A DNA stretch of 15,062 bases from Aquificales bacterium (lineage in GTDB: Bacteria; Aquificota; Aquificia; Aquificales; Aquificaceae): the NCBI GenBank assembly GCA_015491275.1, contig WFWF01000133.1, positions 1 through 15,062 of the forward strand, read 5' to 3'. The number at the start of each line of letters is the position of its first letter. Within the stretch, counting starts at the first letter, position 1. The notes under the pieces were generated by a model that saw only the letters and a program-made list of their open reading frames with translations, was not told where the DNA came from and did not search any database. Positions 1 to 6,529 of this stretch are shown here, one piece after another. Position numbers and translations under genes: made by a program.

Positions 1-2
1 AG

Positions 3-257
3 GCAATGGAATCAACGGAAAATATAAAAAGGGTCCTTAATGAGATAAGGGCTAAGATAAAGGAGATTTCAAAGTATCTGGAAACAACATCAGATAAGAG
101 CAGGGAGCAAAAGGATCTGGCGGAAAATGCAAGGATAACCGTAGAAAAAACCAAGGAAAAAATAGAAAAAATTTCCGATTCTTTTAAAGAAATAGCTTAC
201 AGCATTGAGAGTCATTTAAATGTTGTGGATGATACGGTGAGAAGTGTAGGAGGTTAG
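3..257 (+). CDS. C-terminal part of a helical coiled-coil protein, possibly a chemoreceptor segment (partial at window edge)
   Basis: The frame is open to the left edge. The first ATG at position 6 has no room for a ribosome binding site, so I treat this as the 3' part of a gene starting upstream; a start at 6 (83 residues) cannot be excluded. What is visible is almost entirely heptad-like helix rich in Lys, Glu, Ile and Ser, with no membrane segment. Stretches such as SDKSREQKDLAENA resemble the long cytoplasmic helices of methyl-accepting chemotaxis proteins, but the conserved hairpin tip is missing; that tip is encoded by the next gene. The stop codon TAG (255-257) lies just before the ATG of the receptor-tip gene, so the two are probably translated together. 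The role as a receptor helix is inference; a generic coiled coil fits equally well. Confidence 0.6.
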   Translation, partial: AMESTENIKRVLNEIRAKIKEISKYLETTSDKSREQKDLAENARITVEKTKEKIEKISDSFKEIAYSIESHLNVVDDTVRSVGG

Positions 258-259
258 TG

Positions 260-547
260 ATGGAGAAAGCGGAAAAAGATAAAGTTATTGAAGAGCTGAG
301 GCAAGATGCGGAACAGATAAGATCAATGGTTGAAAATTTGACAAAGATAGCAAAGCAGACAAACCTTCTCGCTCTGAACGCTGCCATAGAGGCGGCGAGG
401 GTAGGGGAAATGGGTAAGGGTTTTGCGGTTGTTGCAGGGGAATTCAGAAGACTGGCTGACAATACAAGCAGGATAGCCAATGAGATTAAAAAGCTTATGC
501 TCAGTATAGAGGAGAAAATGGAAACCTTAGAAGAAGGAGAAGGGTAG
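260..547 (+). CDS. Stand-alone chemoreceptor signalling-tip protein (mini-MCP)
   Basis: This protein of about 95 residues consists of little more than the hairpin tip of a methyl-accepting chemotaxis protein. The hallmark KQTNLLALNAAIEAAR, followed by a variant of the GxGFAVVAxEVRxLA pattern, sits in the middle with about 35 helical residues on each side. In the family this tip binds CheA and CheW and forms trimers of dimers. There is no ligand-binding domain, HAMP domain or membrane helix, and little room for methylation helices, so it should be soluble and very short (normal receptors exceed 300 residues). The start is set at ATG 260: AGGAGG at 248-253 lies 6 bases upstream, whereas the in-frame GTG at 257 is only 3 bases away. 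cheV begins 2 bases after the stop. It may pair with the preceding coiled-coil product or other receptors; that is inference. Confidence 0.85.
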   Translation: MEKAEKDKVIEELRQDAEQIRSMVENLTKIAKQTNLLALNAAIEAARVGEMGKGFAVVAGEFRRLADNTSRIANEIKKLMLSIEEKMETLEEGEG

Positions 548-549
548 GT

Positions 550-1509
550 ATGGATTCTAAGTCAACGGGGCTTCCCGAGGTTTTAAAAACCGGATCAAAT
601 GAGCTTGAGATTGTAGATTTCAGAATATTTGAAGATAGGGACGGTGAAGTTTATGAATGGATATTCGGTGTTAATGTAGCCAAGGTGAGGGAAGTTCTCA
701 GATTGCCCAAACTAACAAAGGTTCCCAATATGCCGGAAGTTGTTGAGGGGATGGCTGAGATAAGGGGTAAGCTTATACCCGTTGTCAGTTTATGCAAATG
801 GATGGGTATTGAAGAACCGCCGGAAAGGAGAAAGTTTTTGTTGCATTTGGAATTCCTCAGGGAAAATGTGGGTATAATTGTCCACGATGCTAAAAGGATA
901 AGAAGGATAACATGGTCCGACATAAAAAAGGCGCCGGACATACTTAATGATAAACTAAACGGCAGGATAACGGGGGTTGTTCATACGGAAGACGGTCTTT
1001 TAATAATCCTTGACTTTGAGGGTATATTGAGTGATATGAACCTTCTTGTAATATTTGAGGAGAATGAAGCTAAGGAGGTAAAATCCAAAAAGAGCCTGAC
1101 CGTCTTATTGGCGGAGGATTCCCCCGTTGCTAGGAAGATAATAAGTGACATAATTGAAAGCGCTGGTCACAATGTTATAAAGGCTGAGGATGGTCAGGCT
1201 GCATGGGATATATTACAGCATTATTTGGAACTTGCCCAGAAGGAAAACAAGAATATAACGGATTATATACAGGTACTCGTTACGGACCTTGAAATGCCCC
1301 GTATGGACGGATTCACCCTTGTTAAAAAAATTAAGGAAACTGTAGGTCTTATGAACTTGCCCGTTATAGTTAATACAACCTTGAGTGATGAAGCAAACAT
1401 GGACAAGGCTTTCAGGGTGGGAGCGGATGACTTTTTGGTAAAGTTTGACGCTAAAATGCTCCTTGACATGATACATAAACACGGAGGAGTCAGCGGTGAT
1501 TCCGGATGA
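550..1509 (+). CDS. cheV: CheV-type chemotaxis coupling protein (CheW domain plus receiver domain)
   Basis: CheV proteins couple receptors to the kinase CheA and carry a receiver domain that CheA can phosphorylate, which helps adaptation. Residues about 15-165 form a CheW-like domain (GVNVAKVREVL, then GMAEIRGKLIPVVSL). Residues about 182-310 are a receiver with all key residues: acidic pair E189/D190, phospho-acceptor D246 in VLVTDLEMPRMDG, T276/T277 and K298. The 319-residue length is normal for CheV. The ATG at 550 starts 2 bases after the receptor-tip stop codon, with a purine-rich GGAGAAGGGTAGG stretch just upstream. The 3' end overlaps the cheA start by 14 bases, so cheV and cheA are probably translationally coupled. 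No separate CheY is visible in this window, so this receiver may be the nearest phosphate acceptor for CheA. Confidence 0.95.
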   Translation: MDSKSTGLPEVLKTGSNELEIVDFRIFEDRDGEVYEWIFGVNVAKVREVLRLPKLTKVPNMPEVVEGMAEIRGKLIPVVSLCKWMGIEEPPERRKFLLHLEFLRENVGIIVHDAKRIRRITWSDIKKAPDILNDKLNGRITGVVHTEDGLLIILDFEGILSDMNLLVIFEENEAKEVKSKKSLTVLLAEDSPVARKIISDIIESAGHNVIKAEDGQAAWDILQHYLELAQKENKNITDYIQVLVTDLEMPRMDGFTLVKKIKETVGLMNLPVIVNTTLSDEANMDKAFRVGADDFLVKFDAKMLLDMIHKHGGVSGDSG

Positions 1510-3409
1510 AATGAAAGAGATCTTTGAAGAATTTGCGGTAGAAGCAAGGGAACAGCTTGAGAGTCTTGAAAACGATATGCTTGAACTTGAAAAGGATCCA
1601 GAAAATGAGGAGCTTCTTAACAGAGCCTTCAGGAGTATGCATACCATAAAGGGAGGTGCAGGCTTCCTCGGTTTAAATCCTATAGTTGAAGTTGCCCATA
1701 AGGCGGAAGACCTTCTCGGATTGATGAGGAGCGGGGAGCTTAAACTTACACCCGAGATAAACGATGTCATTTTCAGGGCTATTGATTTTATAAAAGGGGC
1801 GATAAGTCGTTACGAAGAGGGTGAAGATGTTGAAATGCCGGAAGACCTCATTAATGACCTTATTTCCGCAAAGGAAGGAAAAACTGTTTCTAAGAAAGAT
1901 GAAAAACAGAAACTTGACGATCTTCTTGATAAACACGGTTTATCCCATCTTAAGGGTAAACCCATTGAAGAGATCCTTGAAGAGCTAATATTGCTTCCAC
2001 CGGATAAAAGACCCGAGGAGGTTATAAAAGAACTGGATAAGCTGATATCCGTGGAACCCGTCAGCAAGGAGGAAGCGGAGAAAAAGGATATTGAAGCAAG
2101 CCAGAAAATGATGGAAGAAGTAAAAGTTGAGGAGGAGAAAAAACCCTCGGTAGAGGAAGAAAAGAAGGAAGAGAAAAAGAAAATAGAGAAAAAAGAAGAA
2201 AAAGCAGAAAAGGTTCAAGAGCAACAGGTTGAAAAGGTTTTGAGAATAGATGTTAAGAAGATAGAAGACCTTATGAACCTTGTCGGTGAACTGGTCCTTG
2301 ATAGAAACAGGTTACTTAGGATAGCATCAAATTTGATTCAGGAACATCAATCAAAATACACGGATGAGCTTGAAGCGGTTCTTTCTTCCATAGATAGGAT
2401 TGTGGGGGATCTGCAGATAGCTGTTATGAAAACAAGAATGCAACCGGTAAAAAGGTTATTCCAGAAGTTTCCGAGGGTGGTAAGGGACATATCCAAGATG
2501 CTGGGTAAAGAGGTTGAGCTTGTTATGGAGGGAGAGGATACAGAACTTGATAAATCAATCTTAGAAAAACTTGAAGAGCCTTTGATACACATAATAAGGA
2601 ACTCCATAGATCACGGAATAGAACCGCCCGAAGAGAGGATAAGACTGGGCAAGCCAAGAAAGGGAGTAATAAAGTTAAAGGCTTATTATCAGGGAGACAG
2701 AATATTTATAGTGGTTGAAGATGACGGAAGGGGTATAGATATTGAAAAGGTTAAACAGAAAGCCCTTGAAAGGGGTATTGTTTCCGAGGATAAACTTGAA
2801 AAAATGAGCGAAAAAGAACTTCTCTTCCTTATATTCAATCCTGGATTCTCTACTGCGGAGAAAGTATCGGAAGTATCCGGAAGGGGGGTGGGGATGGATG
2901 TTGTTGCAAATACGGTATCAAGTTTCAGGGGAACCATAGATGTTGAAAGCCAGAGAGGAAAGGGTACAAAAATAACCATGTCTTTCCCCTTAACGATAGG
3001 AATAATAAGAAGCATTATGGTTAAAATAAAAGACAGGATATTTGCCATACCCATATATTCTGTCCTGGAGATACTTCCGGGAGAATCTACAGAAATAACC
3101 ACCGTATCTGGAAGGGAAGTTTTGATAGTCAGAGATATGACCATACCCCTTATAAATCTTTCTGAACTTTTGGGTATAGGAGATTCGGAAATAGGATACG
3201 CAATTGTGGCATGGGTGGGGAATCAGAGGGTAGCCTTTACCGTTGAAGATCTACTCGGCGATGAAGAGATAGTTGTAAAACCGCTCGGTAAACTTTTCGG
3301 AGATATAGAGGGAATATCAGGGGCTACAATAACTGGGGACGGTAAAGTTGTTTTAATACTTGACCTTGACGGGTTACTTAAAAGGGAATTAAGGAGTATG
3401 AATGTATAA
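1496..3409 (+). CDS. cheA: Chemotaxis histidine kinase CheA
   Basis: CheA phosphorylates itself in response to receptors and passes phosphate to CheY-type receivers. Domains in order: P1 histidine phosphotransfer (1-125) with H49 in MHTIKGGAGFLG; a segment of about 130-190 that does not look like a standard P2 CheY-binding domain; a very charged Lys/Glu linker (about 190-246); P3 dimerisation helices (about 248-310, MNLVGELVLDRNRLL); P4 kinase (about 320-500) with N-box HIIRNSIDHGIE (365-376), VEDDGRGID and SGRGVGMDVV ATP-lid motifs; and P5 CheW-like (about 503-630). All catalytic motifs look intact. The GTG start at 1496 is chosen because GGAGGAG at 1483-1489 lies 6 bases upstream; the first in-frame ATG (1511) has no comparable site. 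cheW follows after 15 bases. Confidence 0.97.
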   Translation: MIPDEMKEIFEEFAVEAREQLESLENDMLELEKDPENEELLNRAFRSMHTIKGGAGFLGLNPIVEVAHKAEDLLGLMRSGELKLTPEINDVIFRAIDFIKGAISRYEEGEDVEMPEDLINDLISAKEGKTVSKKDEKQKLDDLLDKHGLSHLKGKPIEEILEELILLPPDKRPEEVIKELDKLISVEPVSKEEAEKKDIEASQKMMEEVKVEEEKKPSVEEEKKEEKKKIEKKEEKAEKVQEQQVEKVLRIDVKKIEDLMNLVGELVLDRNRLLRIASNLIQEHQSKYTDELEAVLSSIDRIVGDLQIAVMKTRMQPVKRLFQKFPRVVRDISKMLGKEVELVMEGEDTELDKSILEKLEEPLIHIIRNSIDHGIEPPEERIRLGKPRKGVIKLKAYYQGDRIFIVVEDDGRGIDIEKVKQKALERGIVSEDKLEKMSEKELLFLIFNPGFSTAEKVSEVSGRGVGMDVVANTVSSFRGTIDVESQRGKGTKITMSFPLTIGIIRSIMVKIKDRIFAIPIYSVLEILPGESTEITTVSGREVLIVRDMTIPLINLSELLGIGDSEIGYAIVAWVGNQRVAFTVEDLLGDEEIVVKPLGKLFGDIEGISGATITGDGKVVLILDLDGLLKRELRSMNV

Positions 3410-3424
3410 AAAGGGGTGATGAAG

Positions 3425-3898
3425 ATGGCTGACATTGTACCTGTAGGTGAAAAGGAGATAAAAAAAGAATCTCAGGAGGTAACCATCCTTGAATTTTTGG
3501 GTATAACTCTTGAGGATGAACTAATAGGATTCCCGCTTACGGAGGTTCTGAGTATATCAAAGGTTACGGAGATAGTACCAGTGCCCTTCTCACCACCTTA
3601 TATAGTGGGTGTAATAAATCTTAGGGGTGATATTATACCCATCCTGTCTCTTAAGAGTAGGTTGGGACTGCCCGAAAATAAGGATTATACCATGGTGGTT
3701 ATACTTGATACATCCTTCGGAAAAGTGGGTATTCTTGTTGATAAGGTGGTGGGCGTTATAAAGATACCTGCGGATAAGCTTGAGCCCAACCCCATGACGG
3801 GTAGGTACAGCAGATATATAAGGAATGTTGCAAAAACAGATCAGGGTTTACTTATTATAATAGATATAGACAGGATCACTAAAGAGAGCTCTTTATGA
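3425..3898 (+). CDS. cheW: Chemotaxis coupling protein CheW
   Basis: CheW is the adaptor that links receptor tips to the CheA P5 domain. The product is a single CheW domain of about 157 residues, which is the usual family length, with the characteristic core GVINLRGDIIPILSLKSRLGL-like segment and the later GILVDKVVGVIKI strand pattern. Three in-frame starts lie close together: GTG 3416, ATG 3419 and ATG 3425. I prefer ATG 3425 because the purine run AAGGGGTG (3411-3418) is then 6 bases upstream; the other two begin inside or next to that run. The final four bases ATGA are shared with the start of the J-domain gene, a classic translational coupling arrangement. With CheV it gives the array two different coupling proteins. 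Confidence 0.95.
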   Translation: MADIVPVGEKEIKKESQEVTILEFLGITLEDELIGFPLTEVLSISKVTEIVPVPFSPPYIVGVINLRGDIIPILSLKSRLGLPENKDYTMVVILDTSFGKVGILVDKVVGVIKIPADKLEPNPMTGRYSRYIRNVAKTDQGLLIIIDIDRITKESSL

Positions 3899-4365
3899 AG
3901 GGATTTTATATAAAGGTCCTTGAGTTTATGTACGAAAAGAGGTTTAATCAGTTCCAATCATTGTTTTATGATCTCTTTAAAAATTACGACCATATAGATG
4001 AAGACAGCTTTATAAGTGAATGGTTTGACAGATTCATAATAAAAAAGTTGATTCCCTATGTTCCGCCGTCCGAGTTGCACAGGTCATACAGGGAATATAC
4101 CGCAAAAAGAAGGTCCTTGCTTAAAACCTACATAAGAACTTACTGGCAGTTTTGCAAAAATCCCAAGAGGTATCCCGCATCCGTAAGGGAGGCTATGAGG
4201 TATTTTGATCTGAATGACCTTAATGTTTCAGAACTTAAATCAAAGTACAGGGAAAAGGTCAAATCATTCCACCCGGACATAGCGGGTAAAAGGGAGGAGA
4301 ACCACAGAGAGATGGTAAAAATAAACTACTATTATCAGCTGTTAAGGGGTGTACTGAATGATTGA
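3895..4365 (+). CDS. J-domain (DnaJ-like) protein encoded in the chemotaxis operon
   Basis: J domains stimulate the ATPase of DnaK/Hsp70 through an invariant His-Pro-Asp motif. Here the C-terminal 50 residues (about 105-154) read as a J domain: LKSKYREKVKSFHPDIAGK carries HPD at 126-128, preceded by a basic helix II and followed by the expected helix III (HREMVKINYYYQLL). The N-terminal 100 residues are helical and rich in aromatic and basic residues, and I do not recognise them. There is no Gly/Phe region or zinc domain, so this is a small dedicated co-chaperone-like protein rather than DnaJ. It starts in the ATGA overlap with cheW and its 3' end overlaps the PilZ gene by 8 bases. The location suggests a role in chemotaxis or flagellar assembly; the J-domain call is solid, the partner is unknown. 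Confidence 0.82.
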   Translation: MKGFYIKVLEFMYEKRFNQFQSLFYDLFKNYDHIDEDSFISEWFDRFIIKKLIPYVPPSELHRSYREYTAKRRSLLKTYIRTYWQFCKNPKRYPASVREAMRYFDLNDLNVSELKSKYREKVKSFHPDIAGKREENHREMVKINYYYQLLRGVLND

Positions 4366-4975
4366 CCTTAAGAATATACTTAAGCCAAAAAGATACAGGG
4401 GTTTATGGAAAGGCAAAAGAGAAGAGAATTATATAAACTTTGACATAGTAAGTGCTGACGGTACAAAGGTGAAGATAGACAATATTTTTCCCTTTGAAAT
4501 AAAAGATAGAATGGAAAAGGGAGATAAAATACAGTGCTTTGCTAATACTCGGGAAGGTTTTGTTATAACTACTTTTGAGGTGGAGGATTTAAATACTCCC
4601 ATGACACTTAATCTTCTCAATTTTACTTATGACAAAAGAAAGGCTGTAAGGCTTAATTTGGGAGAAAATCTTGATGTAAAGGTTTTACTTCATAAAGATA
4701 ACAGGGTGTACGAAGGCAAAATAAGGGATATAAGTCTTGCGGGTATGAGTGCAATATTCCCTGCCATCCCCATAGGTATAAAAGCGGGCGATATTGAGAT
4801 GTTTGAGTTTGAATATGATATGATGGGTGGGGTGGTAAGTGCGGAGATAAAAAGGGTTATAAAGGATAAGAACGGTTATACTGTAGCTGTTGAGTTTATA
4901 AAGGAAGATCCGGAGGAAGTTGAACTTATTCATAACTTTGTCTCAAACGCTTATCTCAGTATATTTAAAACCTGA
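4358..4975 (+). CDS. PilZ-domain protein, probable c-di-GMP receptor (YcgR-like layout)
   Basis: PilZ domains bind cyclic di-GMP through an RxxxR motif and a D/NxSxxG motif. Both are visible: R94-K-A-V-R98 in DKRKAVRLNL and D124-I-S-L-A-G129 in IRDISLAGMSA. The PilZ domain covers about 90-200. Residues 1-88 form a smaller beta-rich region (GDKIQCFANTREGFVITTFEVED) in the position of the N-terminal domain of YcgR/FlgZ flagellar brakes, although sequence alone does not prove homology there. There is no signal peptide or membrane helix. The ATG at 4358 overlaps the J-domain gene by 8 bases, with AAGGGG (4344-4349) 8 bases upstream. Its place after cheV-cheA-cheW suggests c-di-GMP control of motility or of the receptor array. 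Binding is inferred from intact motifs. Confidence 0.88.
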   Translation: MIDLKNILKPKRYRGLWKGKREENYINFDIVSADGTKVKIDNIFPFEIKDRMEKGDKIQCFANTREGFVITTFEVEDLNTPMTLNLLNFTYDKRKAVRLNLGENLDVKVLLHKDNRVYEGKIRDISLAGMSAIFPAIPIGIKAGDIEMFEFEYDMMGGVVSAEIKRVIKDKNGYTVAVEFIKEDPEEVELIHNFVSNAYLSIFKT

Positions 4976-4988
4976 TATAATTCCTTGT

Positions 4989-5915
4989 ATGCCTCTTGTT
5001 TCTGGAAAATTGCTATTTTCTGTTGCCCATGAATATGGTTTTTGCATAGGTGCATTTAACTTCAGTAACCTTGAATTTCTCAAAGCAATATTGGAAACCG
5101 CTGAGGAACTTGAAGCCCCCGTTTTTGTTCAAACCACCGAATCCGCCATCAAATATGCGGGTATTGAACTCCTGTCGGGTATGGTTAAGGAAGTGTCGGA
5201 CAAATTTAAGATACCCTTTGCCCTGCACCTTGATCACGGTAAAAGGGTTGAAACCGTCCTTAAAGCGATAAGGTGCGGTTACACCTCTGTAATGATAGAT
5301 TATTCAGACAAACCCCTTGATGAGAATATTGAAGTAACAAGATATGTGGTATCCTTATGCGCACCCCTCGGTATAAGTGTTGAGGGTGAGGTAGGGATAC
5401 TTGGTGGTGTTGAGGATGAGGTAAAAGGTTTGAAGGCAAGATTTACCGATCCCGAAGAGGCGGAAAAATATGTAGAATCAACTGGTGTAGATGCCCTTGC
5501 TCCCGCTGTAGGTACAGCCCACGGTCCTTTTAAATACAGGGAAAGTTCCTTTATTGATATAAGCTTAATAGAGGGAATTAAGAAAAGACTGAACATGCCC
5601 CTTGTATTGCACGGTGCTTCTTCCGTGTACGAAGAGTATGTGGAGGAAATAAACAGGTACGGCGGTGAAATCAGGAATGCAAAAGGGGTTTCGGAGGACC
5701 TTATAAAGAAATCAATTGAGGCGGGTATAAATAAGATTAATACAGATACAGATCTCAGGTTGGCTTTTTTGTCCGGATTAAGGCGTATAATGGTGGAAGA
5801 AAGGAAGATAACTGATCCACGGAAACTGATAGGACCCGCCATGGAGGAAGTAAGAGAGGTAATAAAAAGAAGGATACTGCTTTACGGCAGCGAAGGTAAA
5901 GCATGTCTTATATAA
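4989..5915 (+). CDS. fba: Class II (zinc) fructose-1,6-bisphosphate aldolase
   Basis: This enzyme interconverts fructose-1,6-bisphosphate with dihydroxyacetone phosphate and glyceraldehyde-3-phosphate in the cytoplasm; in autotrophs it mainly serves gluconeogenesis. Visible family motifs include the catalytic Asp and zinc His in HLDHG (80-84), VEGEVG (131-136), GTAHGPFK with zinc-ligand-type H178 (175-182), LVLHGASS with H208 (205-212) and the phosphate-binding INTDTDLR (250-257). The start ATG 4989 gives 308 residues, a normal length, and places MPLVSGKLLF at the N terminus. Upstream in-frame starts fall inside the PilZ gene and add an implausible extension. No ribosome binding site is evident in the 13-base gap after the PilZ gene. 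The last 13 bases overlap the kinase gene. Aldolase versus the related tagatose enzyme cannot be fully separated by eye. Confidence 0.93.
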   Translation: MPLVSGKLLFSVAHEYGFCIGAFNFSNLEFLKAILETAEELEAPVFVQTTESAIKYAGIELLSGMVKEVSDKFKIPFALHLDHGKRVETVLKAIRCGYTSVMIDYSDKPLDENIEVTRYVVSLCAPLGISVEGEVGILGGVEDEVKGLKARFTDPEEAEKYVESTGVDALAPAVGTAHGPFKYRESSFIDISLIEGIKKRLNMPLVLHGASSVYEEYVEEINRYGGEIRNAKGVSEDLIKKSIEAGINKINTDTDLRLAFLSGLRRIMVEERKITDPRKLIGPAMEEVREVIKRRILLYGSEGKACLI

Positions 5916-6421
5916 AAGCAATCATTATGACGGGTCTCTCCGGCTCTGGGAAATCCTTTGTTGCTAAACTCATATCTGAAAACTTCAATTACGAGTGGAT
6001 AAGGAGTGATGTTATAAGGAAAAAAATAATGGGAATATCTCCGGAGGCGGAAGCGAAAGCGGATTTCGGAAAGGGCATATACGCTCGGGAGATTACCTTT
6101 CTCGTTTACAATATTATGATAGTATTGGGTAAGGAATGTATAAAAAAGGGGAAGGGTGTAGTCCTTGATGCAACCTTCATTGAAGACTGGCAGAGGAATC
6201 TTGTTAGAAATAATTTCAGTGAATATATATTTATTCACACGGTGGCACCGGAAGAGGTTATAAAATTGAGGCTTGAAAACAGAAGGGATGTTTCAGATGC
6301 TACTTACTCCGTGTATCTCAAACAGAAGGAGAGGTGGAAAGATATACCCGAAGCGATAAGGATAGACACGAATAAACCTGCAGAGATCATTTTGCAGGAA
6401 CTGAAAAGTTTAATAAAATAA
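5903..6421 (+). CDS. Small P-loop kinase (AAA_33 / zeta-toxin-like nucleotide kinase fold), substrate unknown
   Basis: The 172-residue product begins with a Walker A motif GLSGSGKS at 11-18 and has a Walker B-like segment KGVVLDATFIED in the middle, followed by a short lid region with LRLENRRD. This is the layout of small P-loop kinases that phosphorylate sugars, polynucleotide ends or other small molecules. It resembles the stand-alone AAA_33 proteins often annotated only as ATP-binding. The sequence does not show the substrate. ATG 5903 overlaps the aldolase end by 13 bases, with GAAGG (5892-5896) 6 bases upstream, so it is probably coupled to it. Twelve bases after its stop the tRNA-Ser gene begins, with no clear terminator between. 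Confidence 0.8.
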   Translation: MSYIKAIIMTGLSGSGKSFVAKLISENFNYEWIRSDVIRKKIMGISPEAEAKADFGKGIYAREITFLVYNIMIVLGKECIKKGKGVVLDATFIEDWQRNLVRNNFSEYIFIHTVAPEEVIKLRLENRRDVSDATYSVYLKQKERWKDIPEAIRIDTNKPAEIILQELKSLIK

Positions 6422-6424
6422 TAT
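6392..6424 (+). promoter_or_regulatory. Possible promoter for tRNA-Ser
   Basis: TTGCAG at 6392-6397 and TAAAAT at 6414-6419 (16-base spacer), or alternatively TAATAT at 6419-6424, lie just before the tRNA inside the end of the kinase gene. The match to sigma-70 consensus is moderate in an AT-rich background, so the tRNA may equally be cut from the upstream operon transcript. Confidence 0.3.
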
Positions 6425-6433
6425 CAATAAGGA

Positions 6434-6526
6434 GGAAGGGTGGCCGAGTGGACGAAGGCGCACCGCTGGAAACGGTGTGTAGGGTTTAAAGCCCTACCGC
6501 GGGTTCGAATCCCGCCCCTTCCGCCA
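6434..6526 (+). tRNA. tRNA-Ser (anticodon GGA)
   Basis: A class II tRNA with a long variable arm. The acceptor stem pairs GGAAGGG (6434-6440) with CCCTTCC (6516-6522), then the discriminator G and an encoded CCA (6524-6526). The T arm is GCGGG-TTCGAAT-CCCGC (6499-6515). The anticodon loop CTGGAAA sits on a strong CACCG/CGGTG stem and gives anticodon GGA, reading UCC and UCU serine codons. The variable arm contains the AGGG...CCCT hairpin. It ends 3 bases before the stop codon of the convergent thyX gene. Confidence 0.97.
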
Positions 6527-6529
6527 TAC

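Noticed and set aside
230..262. Frameshift joining the first two genes into one receptor
   Set aside because: The tip frame has a TGA at 230-232 and the second gene has a well-placed AGGAGG site, so two genes fit better; comparison with relatives is still worthwhile.
1213..1770. Long minus-strand frame antisense to cheV and cheA
   Set aside because: It is a Ser/Pro-rich shadow of the sense codons, with no ribosome binding site and no family pattern, and the sense genes are beyond doubt.
4920..4988. N-terminal extension of the aldolase into the PilZ gene
   Set aside because: It adds residues not found in class II aldolases and would overlap PilZ by 56 bases; ATG 4989 gives the normal 308 residues.
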